A DNA stretch of 13,868 nt from Pseudomonadota bacterium. GTDB taxonomy: Bacteria; Pseudomonadota; Alphaproteobacteria; Azospirillales; Azospirillaceae. Below the pieces are notes generated by a model. That model was not told the DNA's origin, ran no database searches, and worked only from the letters and a program-made list of their open reading frames with translations. Below are positions 1-7,245 of the stretch, piece after piece; positions within the stretch are counted from its first letter, which is position 1; the number at the start of each line of letters is the position of its first letter. A program made the translations under genes and the position numbers. The stretch is taken from the NCBI GenBank assembly GCA_023416455.1, contig JAEZHQ010000325.1, forward strand, positions 1-13,868, in the 5' to 3' direction.

Positions 1-15
1 GCGGGCGGACGGGGC

Positions 16-456
16 ATGAACGGGACGGCGGGCAGCCTCATCGATGCGGCCTGGAGCCATTGGGAAAAGATCCGGGGGGCGCGTGCCATGCCGTCCCGGG
101 CGGATCTCGATCCCATCGACATCCCGCGCCTGCTGCCCTTCACCATCCTGGTCGACGTCCTGCACGATCCCCTGGACTTCCGCTACCGCCTGCTCGGCAC
201 CGAGCTGGACCGCATCACCTCCCGGAATTACAAGGGGCTCCGATTCTCGGAGATCCCGCACATCGAGAAGGGTGGCGGGCTGTGGTCGAACCATGAAGCG
301 GTCGTCCGCACCGGCCGGCCGCTTCGGGCGTCCGTCCAGTACATCGGCGACGACCGCTTCATCCGGGGGTTGGCGCACGGGCTGTTCCCGCTGTCGGCCG
401 ACGGGCGGACCGTGACCACGATCTGGTGCGTCGCGGAGATCGGTCGCTTGACTTGA
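16..456 (+). CDS. Short PAS-domain protein (PAS_5-like)
   Basis: This is a 146-residue protein that is almost entirely one PAS-like fold. Residues about 10-45 hold the typical opening (W-x-H-W...R..MPSRADLDPIDIPRLLP). The next block (DFRYRLLGTELDRI) and the closing strand (GLFPLSADGRTVTTIWCV) match the PAS_5 family common in Rhodospirillales and Rhizobiales. No transmembrane segment, output domain, HTH or kinase is present, so it probably acts as a stand-alone sensory or interaction module in the cytoplasm; ligand and partner cannot be read from the sequence. ATG 16 is preceded by a GGA-containing purine stretch. The start lies close to the window edge, so any operon upstream is unseen. It converges on the RcnB-like gene, with a perfect palindrome between them. 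Family assignment is from memory of the pattern; function is unknown. Confidence 0.8.
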   Translation: MNGTAGSLIDAAWSHWEKIRGARAMPSRADLDPIDIPRLLPFTILVDVLHDPLDFRYRLLGTELDRITSRNYKGLRFSEIPHIEKGGGLWSNHEAVVRTGRPLRASVQYIGDDRFIRGLAHGLFPLSADGRTVTTIWCVAEIGRLT

Positions 457-457
457 C

Positions 458-477
458 CTGACGGCGGCCGCCGTCAG
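458..477. terminator. Perfect 20-bp palindrome between convergent genes
   Basis: CTGACGGCGGCCGCCGTCAG is a perfect inverted repeat of ten bases per arm with no spacer. It begins two bases after the PAS gene's stop codon and covers the stop codon of the leftward RcnB-like gene. Its position between convergent 3' ends suggests a shared bidirectional transcription end or mRNA-stabilising hairpin. No clear T-run follows on either side, so it is not a textbook intrinsic terminator. A hairpin would also need some central bases left unpaired as a loop. Confidence 0.4.
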
Positions 478-875
478 CGGAAGCGGCCGGGCAGCCACTG
501 GACCACCACGCCCGTCCGCGACACGACGAGGACGGCGTCGGACCCGGCGCGGACCCAGTGATGCCCACGGGGCGGGCGGTGGAGGCGGTGGGCGCCGGGG
601 TTGGCGACGATGTGGCGGTGGGCGGTGTAGGCCGGCGGGAGCCGGTCGCCCGGACCCCAGCGCCGGACCGCCGCCGCCTTGGGCGGCCCGCCGCGATCGG
701 GATGGGCGTGGTGCGGCGGTTGGTGCGGCGGTTGGTGCGGGGCGTGATGCGGCGGATCGCCGTGAACGGGGCCACGGGGCTGGGCTGCGGCCCCGGTTGC
801 GGCCAGGCCGGACAGGGCGACGGTGGCGACGGCAGCGGCGGCGATCGTCATCAGGGCGCGGTTCATGAGGGCCAT
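474..875 (-). CDS. RcnB-like periplasmic protein, His-rich
   Basis: This 133-residue secreted protein has a signal peptide: a basic start, a hydrophobic core at residues 10-28 and a likely cleavage after the Ala run at 29-31. A Pro/His-rich linker (residues 33-60, eight His) follows. The C-terminal domain (about 71-130) carries the RcnB hallmarks RWGPGDRLPPAY, then a HRLHRPPRGHHWVRAGSDAVLV block and a terminal G-V-V-x-W. In E. coli, RcnB is a periplasmic protein that influences nickel and cobalt export by RcnA. No rcnA neighbour is visible, so metal specificity here is inference; many alphaproteobacteria have several RcnB-domain proteins of unknown role. The start at 875 is supported by AAGGGAG at 884-890, eight bases upstream. 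The linker is encoded partly by 12-bp tandem repeats. Confidence 0.82.
   Translation of the reverse strand: MALMNRALMTIAAAAVATVALSGLAATGAAAQPRGPVHGDPPHHAPHQPPHQPPHHAHPDRGGPPKAAAVRRWGPGDRLPPAYTAHRHIVANPGAHRLHRPPRGHHWVRAGSDAVLVVSRTGVVVQWLPGRFR
710..740. repeat. 12-bp tandem repeat in the His-rich linker
   Basis: The unit GGTGCGGCGGTT occurs at 710-721 and 722-733, with a seven-base partial third copy at 734-740. Being a multiple of three, it keeps the frame and encodes a repeating His-Gln-Pro-Pro-type segment in the RcnB-like gene on the minus strand. It is a likely site of length variation between strains. Confidence 0.75.
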
Positions 876-1010
876 CCGTGGTTCTCCCTTGGCTTTCGGG
901 GGCGGGCTCGTTGTCCCGATGCCCCAAGCCTGCGCCGGCCCCTTTTCCGCTTGATGTCCGCCGATCCCTCCTTTGGTAACGAAGCGTAACCGTCGCCGTC
1001 GCCGTTGCGG

Positions 1011-2168
1011 TCACGGCAGGCCGTGGCGGACGGGCAGGCGGACGACGTTGGCCGGCAGCTCGGTGCCGCCGGGCGGCGCCGGCAGCGGGCGGCCGGTCAG
1101 CTTCTCGAAGCTTCCGGCGCCGAGGCCGATGTCGTCGGCCAGCCGCCGGACCGCCCGGTGGTCGGACGCCTGCAAGGCGGTCAGCGCCGTGTGGAGCAGC
1201 TCGGGCTGTTCGAGCGGAAGCAGGTCGTCGTGCTTCTCGCCCTTCGCCTGGCCGGTCTTCACCAGATGGACGTTCGCCGTCCTGTACTGCGCGGCGTCGA
1301 TGAGCTGGAGGTCGTAGGCCCGCCGCACCATGGCGCGGACCGACACCTTCCAGCGCAGCTTCATGTCGAACAGGACCCGCCAGTTCAGGCTGCGGCCGCG
1401 CGGGAACTCGCGGGCGAAGGCCGCCCGCGGCAGAAGGAAGGCGCCGGCGAAGCGGTGGGCCTGCTCCTCCGTGGCGCGGTCGCCGGTCTCCACGCCCTGG
1501 TGCATGACCAGGTGGCCGACCTCATGGGCAAGGTCGAAGCGCAGCCGGCACAGGCTCTCCTTGGCGGCGTTGCGCGCCACGATCGGCCGGGGCCGGTCCA
1601 TCGACAGCGCGTCCACCCGCTCCGACAGGGCGTCGAAATGGGTCACCACCGCGCCGGCGTTCTCCACCACCCGCGTCATGTTGGTGATCGGCCCGGCCAG
1701 GCCGAGCCCCCAATGGTCGCGGCAGCGCTCGGCCACCCGCTCGATCTCCGGCGGGGTGGTCGCCGGGCAATCCGGGATATCCACCGGCGGCAGGTCGAGC
1801 AGCCCGTCCAGCCGCGACACCAGGAGGTCGAGCAGCGTGCCCCGGGCCAGCGCCTGCTGGGCCAGCCCCACCGGGGTGGTGAGGCGCTTGCGGAAATGGC
1901 ACTGCTCCTCCTTCACCGCGTTGCGCAGGGGCGTGCGGAAGAACTGCACGCGGACGTCCAGCGCGTCGGCAAGCGCCTCCTCCATCTGGGGCGTGGGCGC
2001 CTTGGCGCCGTTCTCCAGCTGGTGGACGAACTGGCGCGTCGCCGACACGCGCGCGCCGACCTCTTCGAGCGGCAGGCCGTGGAAAAGGCGGGCGAGGCGC
2101 AGCTTCTCGCCATGGAATTGGTCGCCACCAAATCGGTCGCCACCAAATCGGTCGCCCAGGTCAAACAT
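1011..2168 (-). CDS. XRE repressor fused to ImmA/IrrE metallopeptidase
   Basis: This is a two-domain protein of 385 residues from ATG 2168. An HTH_3/XRE DNA-binding domain comes first (K-L-R-x-A-R-x-x-x-G-L-P-L-E-E-V...T-R-Q-F-V-H-Q-L-E, about residues 20-75). A COG2856 (ImmA/IrrE) zinc-peptidase domain follows, with the active-site motif DLAHEVGHLVMH (H215, E216 and H219) and downstream Glu residues at 234-235 in an EEQAHRFAGAFLLP block, the usual third-ligand region. Family knowledge: such proteins combine operator binding with cleavage or control of a partner repressor and occur in mobile-element switches, toxin-antitoxin loci and stress responses. A C-terminal region of about 80 residues extends past the core. 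An alternative TTG start at 2174 adds two residues and has AGGA five bases upstream; from ATG 2168 the spacing is eleven. The N-terminus carries a GDRFG repeat. It is probably cotranscribed with the gene ending at 2216. Confidence 0.88.
   Translation of the reverse strand: MFDLGDRFGGDRFGGDQFHGEKLRLARLFHGLPLEEVGARVSATRQFVHQLENGAKAPTPQMEEALADALDVRVQFFRTPLRNAVKEEQCHFRKRLTTPVGLAQQALARGTLLDLLVSRLDGLLDLPPVDIPDCPATTPPEIERVAERCRDHWGLGLAGPITNMTRVVENAGAVVTHFDALSERVDALSMDRPRPIVARNAAKESLCRLRFDLAHEVGHLVMHQGVETGDRATEEQAHRFAGAFLLPRAAFAREFPRGRSLNWRVLFDMKLRWKVSVRAMVRRAYDLQLIDAAQYRTANVHLVKTGQAKGEKHDDLLPLEQPELLHTALTALQASDHRAVRRLADDIGLGAGSFEKLTGRPLPAPPGGTELPANVVRLPVRHGLP
2121..2150. repeat. 15-bp perfect tandem repeat at the start of the XRE gene
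   Basis: GTCGCCACCAAATCG is present twice in a row (2121-2135 and 2136-2150), and a shortened GTCGCCCA follows. On the minus strand it encodes GDRFG-GDRFG, next to a diverged GDQFH, just before the HTH domain. The unit preserves the reading frame. It lies between the start codon and the conserved domain, where a change in copy number would lengthen or shorten only the N-terminal tail. Confidence 0.9.
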
Positions 2169-2215
2169 CGACAATCATATCCTATCGCCCGTGTTCCTCC
2201 GCCCGGCAAGGCGCG

Positions 2216-2866
2216 TCAGCGCCGCGTCTGCTCGCCCCGCTCGCCGGCCTCTCCCCTGGTGCGGCGGGTCCCGCCGCGGGTGGAGCGGCCCGGCTCCGGC
2301 ACGCGCACGGCCGGGGGTGGCAGCTCGACGCCGTCGGCGGGCGCGCTGTCCACCGGCTGGAGCAGGGCGACGGTCGGGGTGAGCGGCACCTCCCAGAGGC
2401 ATTCCACCAGCTTGCCCGACAGGCCGACGAACTTGATCCCGGCCACCGACCCGTCGAGATGGGTGTCGATGGCGAAGCGGTAGGCGAGATCGGCGCGGCC
2501 GAGCCCTTCGTTGAGCATCAGCGAGAGCTGCCGCAGTTCGGGATGGGCCTGGCGCAGCGTGCGCGCGGTGGGCTCGTCGGCCATGCCGCGGTAGAAGCGG
2601 ACGGGGACCGAGCCGATGCGGAAGATGAACTGGTTGCTGGGGTCGACGATGCCCAGCCAGCGGTAGCGGCCGCTGAGAAAAGCCTGCTCGATGCGGAACT
2701 TGCCGTTGGCGTAGGCGCAGGTCCCCAGCGTCCAGGCGTTGCCGCCGATGCTGGGGTCGTGGCGGTCGACCGCGTCGTTGCGCCCCTGGGCGATCCAGGA
2801 GCCGACCAGGGCCAGGCGCTGTTCGGTGAGGTCCGGGTGCACGTCCCACGGCAAGGCGGCGGCCAT
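2216..2866 (-). CDS. Uncharacterised partner of the XRE-ImmA protein
   Basis: I do not recognise a named family. From ATG 2866 the protein has 216 residues; this start is chosen because AAAGGAG lies five bases upstream, whereas the longer reading to 2941 has no such site. Residues 1-170 look like a compact alpha/beta domain, with repeated aromatic and glycine motifs (GGNAWTLGTCAYANGKFRIEQAF, then FIFRIGSVPVRFYRG) and a conserved-looking WEVPLTP near 158-164. Residues 175-216 are Pro/Arg/Gly-rich and probably disordered. There is no signal peptide or membrane span. The XRE-ImmA gene begins about 42-47 bases downstream on the same strand, so the two likely form one transcript. By analogy with other ImmA/IrrE pairs, it may be the substrate or effector controlled by its neighbour; that is inference from position only. 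Confidence 0.75.
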   Translation of the reverse strand: MAAALPWDVHPDLTEQRLALVGSWIAQGRNDAVDRHDPSIGGNAWTLGTCAYANGKFRIEQAFLSGRYRWLGIVDPSNQFIFRIGSVPVRFYRGMADEPTARTLRQAHPELRQLSLMLNEGLGRADLAYRFAIDTHLDGSVAGIKFVGLSGKLVECLWEVPLTPTVALLQPVDSAPADGVELPPPAVRVPEPGRSTRGGTRRTRGEAGERGEQTRR

Positions 2867-2893
2867 GGCTACTCCTTTCGATGTCGCGGCGCC

Positions 2894-2922
2894 AAAATTG
2901 GGCAAATTTATCCTTCTGTCAA
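2894..2922 (-). promoter_or_regulatory. Candidate promoter and operator of the XRE-ImmA operon
   Basis: Read leftward, TTGACA (2922-2917) is a perfect -35 hexamer, followed after 17 bases by AATTTT (2899-2894), a weak -10. Overlapping the -10 is a small inverted repeat, AAATT-N5-AATTT (2895-2909), a plausible site for the XRE repressor. The region is visibly more AT-rich than the surrounding DNA and lies 28-56 bases upstream of the ATG. The -35 match is strong, the -10 match poor, and the operator call is inference. Confidence 0.4.
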
Positions 2923-3074
2923 CTGAAACGGCTGCCGTCAACCAGGCATCTGGAAGATGCTCCGGAAGAGGTTCGGGGGGCCGTTCCCGATGGCCGGCCG
3001 CGGCGGTTGAGTGGTAGGCTGCGCGCTGTCGGCCCGGTTACTCCCGGGCCGCGTCACGACCTGTGCGAGGAAGC

Positions 3075-3305
3075 ATGCCGCTCTATTCCTACCGCTGCAA
3101 AGCGTGCGATCACAGCTTCGAGACGCTGGTGCGCTCGTCCGACGTGCCGGCCTGCGAGTCCTGCGGCAGCCCGGACCTGGAGCGGCTGGTCTCGCGGCCG
3201 GCGCCGGAGGGCAAGTCGGCCGCCATCCTGAAGGGCGCGCGGACCCTGGCGGCGCGGGAAGGGCATTTCAGCAACTACAGTCGCGCCGAACGCCCGCGCC
3301 GCTGA
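3075..3305 (+). CDS. FmdB-family zinc-ribbon protein
   Basis: This small 76-residue protein opens with MPLYSYRC, the standard start of FmdB/CxxC_CxxC_SSSS regulatory-type proteins. Two CxxC knuckles (C8-C11 and C27-C30, the second as CESCGS) should bind one zinc ion, and the spacing and the following SPDLERLVSRPAP fit the family. The C-terminal half is short and charged. The family name comes from a proposed regulator of formamidase and amidase genes in Methylophilus, but most members have no known role. ATG 3075 is chosen over an upstream in-frame ATG at 3063 because the protein then begins exactly at the conserved MPLY, and GAGGA lies just before it (3067-3071). It is divergent from the XRE-ImmA operon and convergent with the TyrR-type gene. 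Confidence 0.88.
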   Translation: MPLYSYRCKACDHSFETLVRSSDVPACESCGSPDLERLVSRPAPEGKSAAILKGARTLAAREGHFSNYSRAERPRR

Positions 3306-3342
3306 GCGGCCGGCATCCCGGCGGCCGGGGCCGCGATCCGTC

Positions 3343-4911
<1,569 letters not shown>

Positions 4912-4962
4912 GGGGGCTCCGGAACGGGGGCGGCGCCGGAAGGGTGGCAGGCCGGCGCCGGC

Positions 4963-4980
4963 TGTAAACCATCCGTTACA
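4963..4980. promoter_or_regulatory. TyrR box 1 (11 of 12 consensus positions)
   Basis: TGTAAA-N6-GTTACA differs from the established TyrR box TGTAAA-N6-TTTACA at a single position. It lies about 52 bases upstream of the TyrR-type start and about 210 bases upstream of dadA. It could therefore serve both as an enhancer for dadA and as an autoregulatory site. Confidence 0.75.
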
Positions 4981-4981
4981 G

Positions 4982-4999
4982 CGTAACCGAATCCTTACG
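4982..4999. promoter_or_regulatory. TyrR-like box 2 (weaker, symmetrical)
   Basis: CGTAAC-N6-CTTACG keeps the same 6-6-6 layout and the core G-T-A-A / T-T-A-C symmetry. Its centre is 19 bases from that of box 1, close to two helical turns, which would let two regulator dimers bind on nearly the same DNA face. It is a weaker match than box 1. Confidence 0.5.
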
Positions 5000-5063
5000 A
5001 TTGCGCTAGTGTGCTGATCCGGAAAAGGATTTCCGGGAGTTGGGGATGTCGTTGGTGTGCGTC

Positions 5064-5081
5064 CGTAACGAATCGCGTACA
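5064..5081. promoter_or_regulatory. Possible TyrR-like box 3
   Basis: CGTAAC-N6-CGTACA matches the consensus at four of six positions in each half-site. It lies roughly 90 bases before the predicted dadA transcription start, a normal distance for a sigma-54 enhancer site. It is the weakest of the three. Confidence 0.35.
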
Positions 5082-5135
5082 GGGTGCCGGGGGGCGGAGG
5101 GGGGCCGGGCCAGGGATTCCGCGGCTTTGGCCGGT

Positions 5136-5151
5136 TGGCATCGGGATTGCT
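5136..5151 (+). promoter_or_regulatory. Sigma-54 (-24/-12) promoter of dadA
   Basis: TGGCATC-N4-TTGCT fits the sigma-54 consensus TGGCACG-N4-TTGCA/T: the GG (5137-5138) and GC (5149-5150) doublets have the correct spacing and the TTGC block is perfect. The predicted start of transcription is near 5162, about 30 bases before the dadA ATG, with GGAG at 5180-5183. The TyrR-like boxes upstream occupy enhancer positions. Confidence 0.75.
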
Positions 5152-5190
5152 GGAGAGGGGGACGTGAAGCGGCAAACCCGGAGTGTTCCC

Positions 5191-6501
5191 ATGCGCGTCA
5201 TCGTCCTCGGCAGCGGCGTCATCGGCGTCTCCACCGCCTATTACCTGGCGAAGGCCGGCCACGAGGTGACGGTCATCGACCGCCAGAACGGGCCGGCGCT
5301 GGAGACCAGCTACGCCAACGCGGGCGAGGTGTCGCCGGGCTATTCCGCCCCCTGGGCGGCGCCCGGGCTGCTGCTCAAGGCCATCAAGTGGATGACCATG
5401 CGGCACGCGCCGCTGGTCGTCCGGCCGAGCCTGGATCCCGCCCAGTGGGCGTGGTGCCTGAAGCTTCTGGCCAACGCCAACGAGCGTTGCTACGCGATCA
5501 ACAAGGGCCGCATGGTCCGGCTGGCGGAGTACAGCCGCGATTGCCTGCGCGCGCTGCGCGCGGAAACCGGGATCCGCTACGACGAGCGGACCAAGGGGAC
5601 GTTGCAGATCTTCCGCACCCAGAAGCAGGTCGACGCGGCGGCCACGGACATGGCGGTGCTCGACCGCTTCGGCGTGCCTTACCGGCTGCTCGACCGCGAC
5701 GGCTGCGTGGCGGCGGAACCGGCGCTGGGGCTGGTGCGGGAGAAGGTCGTCGGCGGCCTCCAGCTTCCGGGCGACGAGACCGGCGACTGCTTCCGCTTCA
5801 CCAACGCGCTGGCGGCGCTGGCCGCCGACCTCGGGGTGGTCTTCCGCTACGGCGTGCGCATCCAGGGGCTGGAGGGCGACGGGCGCCGGGTCACCGGGGT
5901 GATGACCGACTCCGGGACCCTGACCGCCGACGCCTATGTGGTGGCGCTCGGCAGCCATTCGCCGGCGCTGGTCCGGCCGCTGGGCCTGTCGCTCCCGATC
6001 TATCCGGTGAAGGGCTACTCGCTGACCCTGCCCATCGTCGACGCGGCGGGGGCGCCGGAATCCACGGTGATGGACGAAACCTACAAGATCGCCGTGACCC
6101 GTCTCGGCGACCGCATCCGGGTGGGCGGGACGGCGGAGCTGGCCGGCTTCGACCTGACGCTGCGGCCCGGCCGGCGGGCGCCGCTCGACCATGTGGTCGG
6201 CGACCTGTTCCCGACCGGCGGCGACCCGGCGCGGGCGGAGTTCTGGACCGGCCTGCGCCCCAACACGCCGGACGGCACCCCCATCGTCGGTCCCAGCCCG
6301 CTGCGCAACCTGTTCCTCAACACCGGCCACGGCACGCTGGGCTGGACCATGGCGGCCGGCTCGGGCCGGGTGGTCGCCGACGCGGTCGGCGGCCGGCGGA
6401 CGGAGATCGACCTCGACGGGCTCACCATCGACCGCTACGGCCGGCCTTCGGCGGCGGCCGGCCGCGGCGGCGCCGTCGGGGTGGCGCGCCCGACCGCCTG
6501 A
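5191..6501 (+). CDS. dadA: D-amino acid dehydrogenase small subunit
   Basis: This 436-residue flavoprotein catalyses oxidative deamination of D-amino acids, classically D-alanine to pyruvate and ammonia, passing electrons to the respiratory chain. The N-terminus carries the FAD-binding Rossmann motif GSGVIG (7-12) within MRVIVLGSGVIGVSTAYYLA. The family signature ETSYANAGEVSPGYSAPWAAPG follows at about 38-60, and the C-terminal FAD-binding block GLRPNTPDGTPIVG lies at 354-367, followed by NTGHGTLGWTMAAGSG. Length and motif order are those of full DadA. ATG 5191 is supported by GGAG seven bases upstream. No alanine racemase (dadX) gene adjoins it in this window; a DJ-1/PfpI gene follows 95 bases later. 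Expression is predicted to depend on sigma-54 and the divergent TyrR-type regulator. A side-reaction with other D-amino acids is likely but unseen. Confidence 0.95.
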   Translation: MRVIVLGSGVIGVSTAYYLAKAGHEVTVIDRQNGPALETSYANAGEVSPGYSAPWAAPGLLLKAIKWMTMRHAPLVVRPSLDPAQWAWCLKLLANANERCYAINKGRMVRLAEYSRDCLRALRAETGIRYDERTKGTLQIFRTQKQVDAAATDMAVLDRFGVPYRLLDRDGCVAAEPALGLVREKVVGGLQLPGDETGDCFRFTNALAALAADLGVVFRYGVRIQGLEGDGRRVTGVMTDSGTLTADAYVVALGSHSPALVRPLGLSLPIYPVKGYSLTLPIVDAAGAPESTVMDETYKIAVTRLGDRIRVGGTAELAGFDLTLRPGRRAPLDHVVGDLFPTGGDPARAEFWTGLRPNTPDGTPIVGPSPLRNLFLNTGHGTLGWTMAAGSGRVVADAVGGRRTEIDLDGLTIDRYGRPSAAAGRGGAVGVARPTA

Positions 6502-6596
6502 GCCGCGGCGGCGCCGTGGAGCGGCCGTCCGGCCGGCGGGAACTCCCCGCGGGCCGGGCGGTTGCTGCCGTGAGGCCAACCGAAGGAGGTGAACCC

Positions 6597-7166
6597 ATGG
6601 CGCAAAAGCTCAAGGACAAGACCGTGGCCGTCCTGGCCACCGACGGCTTCGAGCAGGTCGAGCTGACCGAGCCGGTCAAGGCCCTGCGCAACGAAGGCGC
6701 GGACGTGCGCATCGTCTCCCCCCGCAGCGGCCAGATCCAGGGCTGGAACCATCACGACAAGGGCGACCGGGTCGCCGTCGACGCCACGCTCGACCAGGCC
6801 GATTCGGCCGGGTTCGACGCGCTGGTCCTGCCGGGCGGGGTGATCAACCCCGACGCCCTGCGGCTGGAGCCCAAGGCGATCGGCTTCATCCGCGGCTTCG
6901 TGGAGGCGGGCAAGCCCATCGCGGCCATCTGCCACGGGCCGTGGACCCTGATCGACGCCGGAGCGGTGCGCGGCCGGCGCATGACCTCCTGGCCCTCCCT
7001 GAAGGCCGACCTCACCAACGCCGGGGCCGCCTGGGAAGACCGCGAGGTGGTCACCGACCACGGGCTGGTGACCTCGCGCAAGCCGGACGACCTCCCGGCT
7101 TTCTGCGGCAAGATGATCGAGGAGTTCGCCGAAGGGCGGCACCACGGGAGCCGGGCGGCGGAGTAA
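6597..7166 (+). CDS. DJ-1/PfpI-family protein (YhbO/PfpI type)
   Basis: This 189-residue cytoplasmic protein of the DJ-1/PfpI superfamily has the nucleophile-elbow motif AICHGPW with Cys112-His113, preceded by the ALVLPGG strand-turn at 75-81. The N-terminal TVAVLATDGFEQVELTEP motif contributes the conserved Glu (about E19 or E22) near the active-site Cys. The protein matches the PfpI/YhbO/YraA subgroup, described variously as intracellular peptidases, stress proteins and glyoxalase or deglycase-like enzymes; the actual reaction is disputed in the literature. A perfect Shine-Dalgarno, AAGGAGGT (6583-6590), lies six bases before the ATG, suggesting strong translation. It follows dadA by 95 bases on the same strand and could share its transcript, though it may have its own promoter. 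The gene is intact with no odd features. Confidence 0.9.
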   Translation: MAQKLKDKTVAVLATDGFEQVELTEPVKALRNEGADVRIVSPRSGQIQGWNHHDKGDRVAVDATLDQADSAGFDALVLPGGVINPDALRLEPKAIGFIRGFVEAGKPIAAICHGPWTLIDAGAVRGRRMTSWPSLKADLTNAGAAWEDREVVTDHGLVTSRKPDDLPAFCGKMIEEFAEGRHHGSRAAE

Positions 7167-7183
7167 CCCGGGGTCCGGCGGTC

Positions 7184-7198
7184 CTGGCGTCACGCCAG
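7184..7198. terminator. Hairpin between convergent genes
   Basis: CTGGCG-TCA-CGCCAG is a perfect six-base-pair stem with a three-base loop, 17 bases after the DJ-1 gene and before the 3' end of the leftward regulator. There is no T-run, so termination is uncertain. Confidence 0.3.
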
Positions 7199-7245
7199 CC
7201 ATCGGCCGAGGGGGGGCCTCCCGCGCGGGCGCCGCCCCCGGCCGG

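Noticed and set aside
975..995. GGTAACG-N3-CGTAACC-like element upstream of the RcnB-like gene, resembling the CGTAAC half-sites before dadA
   Set aside because: The half-site spacing does not fit the TyrR 6-6-6 layout and the neighbouring gene has no link to amino-acid catabolism; probably coincidence.
1005..2483. Plus-strand 492-codon frame opposite the XRE-ImmA gene
   Set aside because: It is a shadow of a minus-strand gene with a clear HTH and HEVGH motif, and is also composition-biased.
2867..2941. Longer N-terminus for the protein preceding the XRE-ImmA gene
   Set aside because: The extension covers the AT-rich candidate promoter and lacks a ribosome site, while AAAGGAG sits five bases before ATG 2866.
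3306..3334. GCGGCC...GGCCGC inverted repeat between the FmdB and TyrR-type genes as a terminator
   Set aside because: Short arms made only of G and C are expected by chance in this base composition, and there is no T-run.
5040..7166. Extended plus frame that would fuse a long N-terminus to the DJ-1 protein
   Set aside because: The upstream part reads dadA in the wrong frame; the DJ-1 gene has its own perfect Shine-Dalgarno and ATG at 6597.
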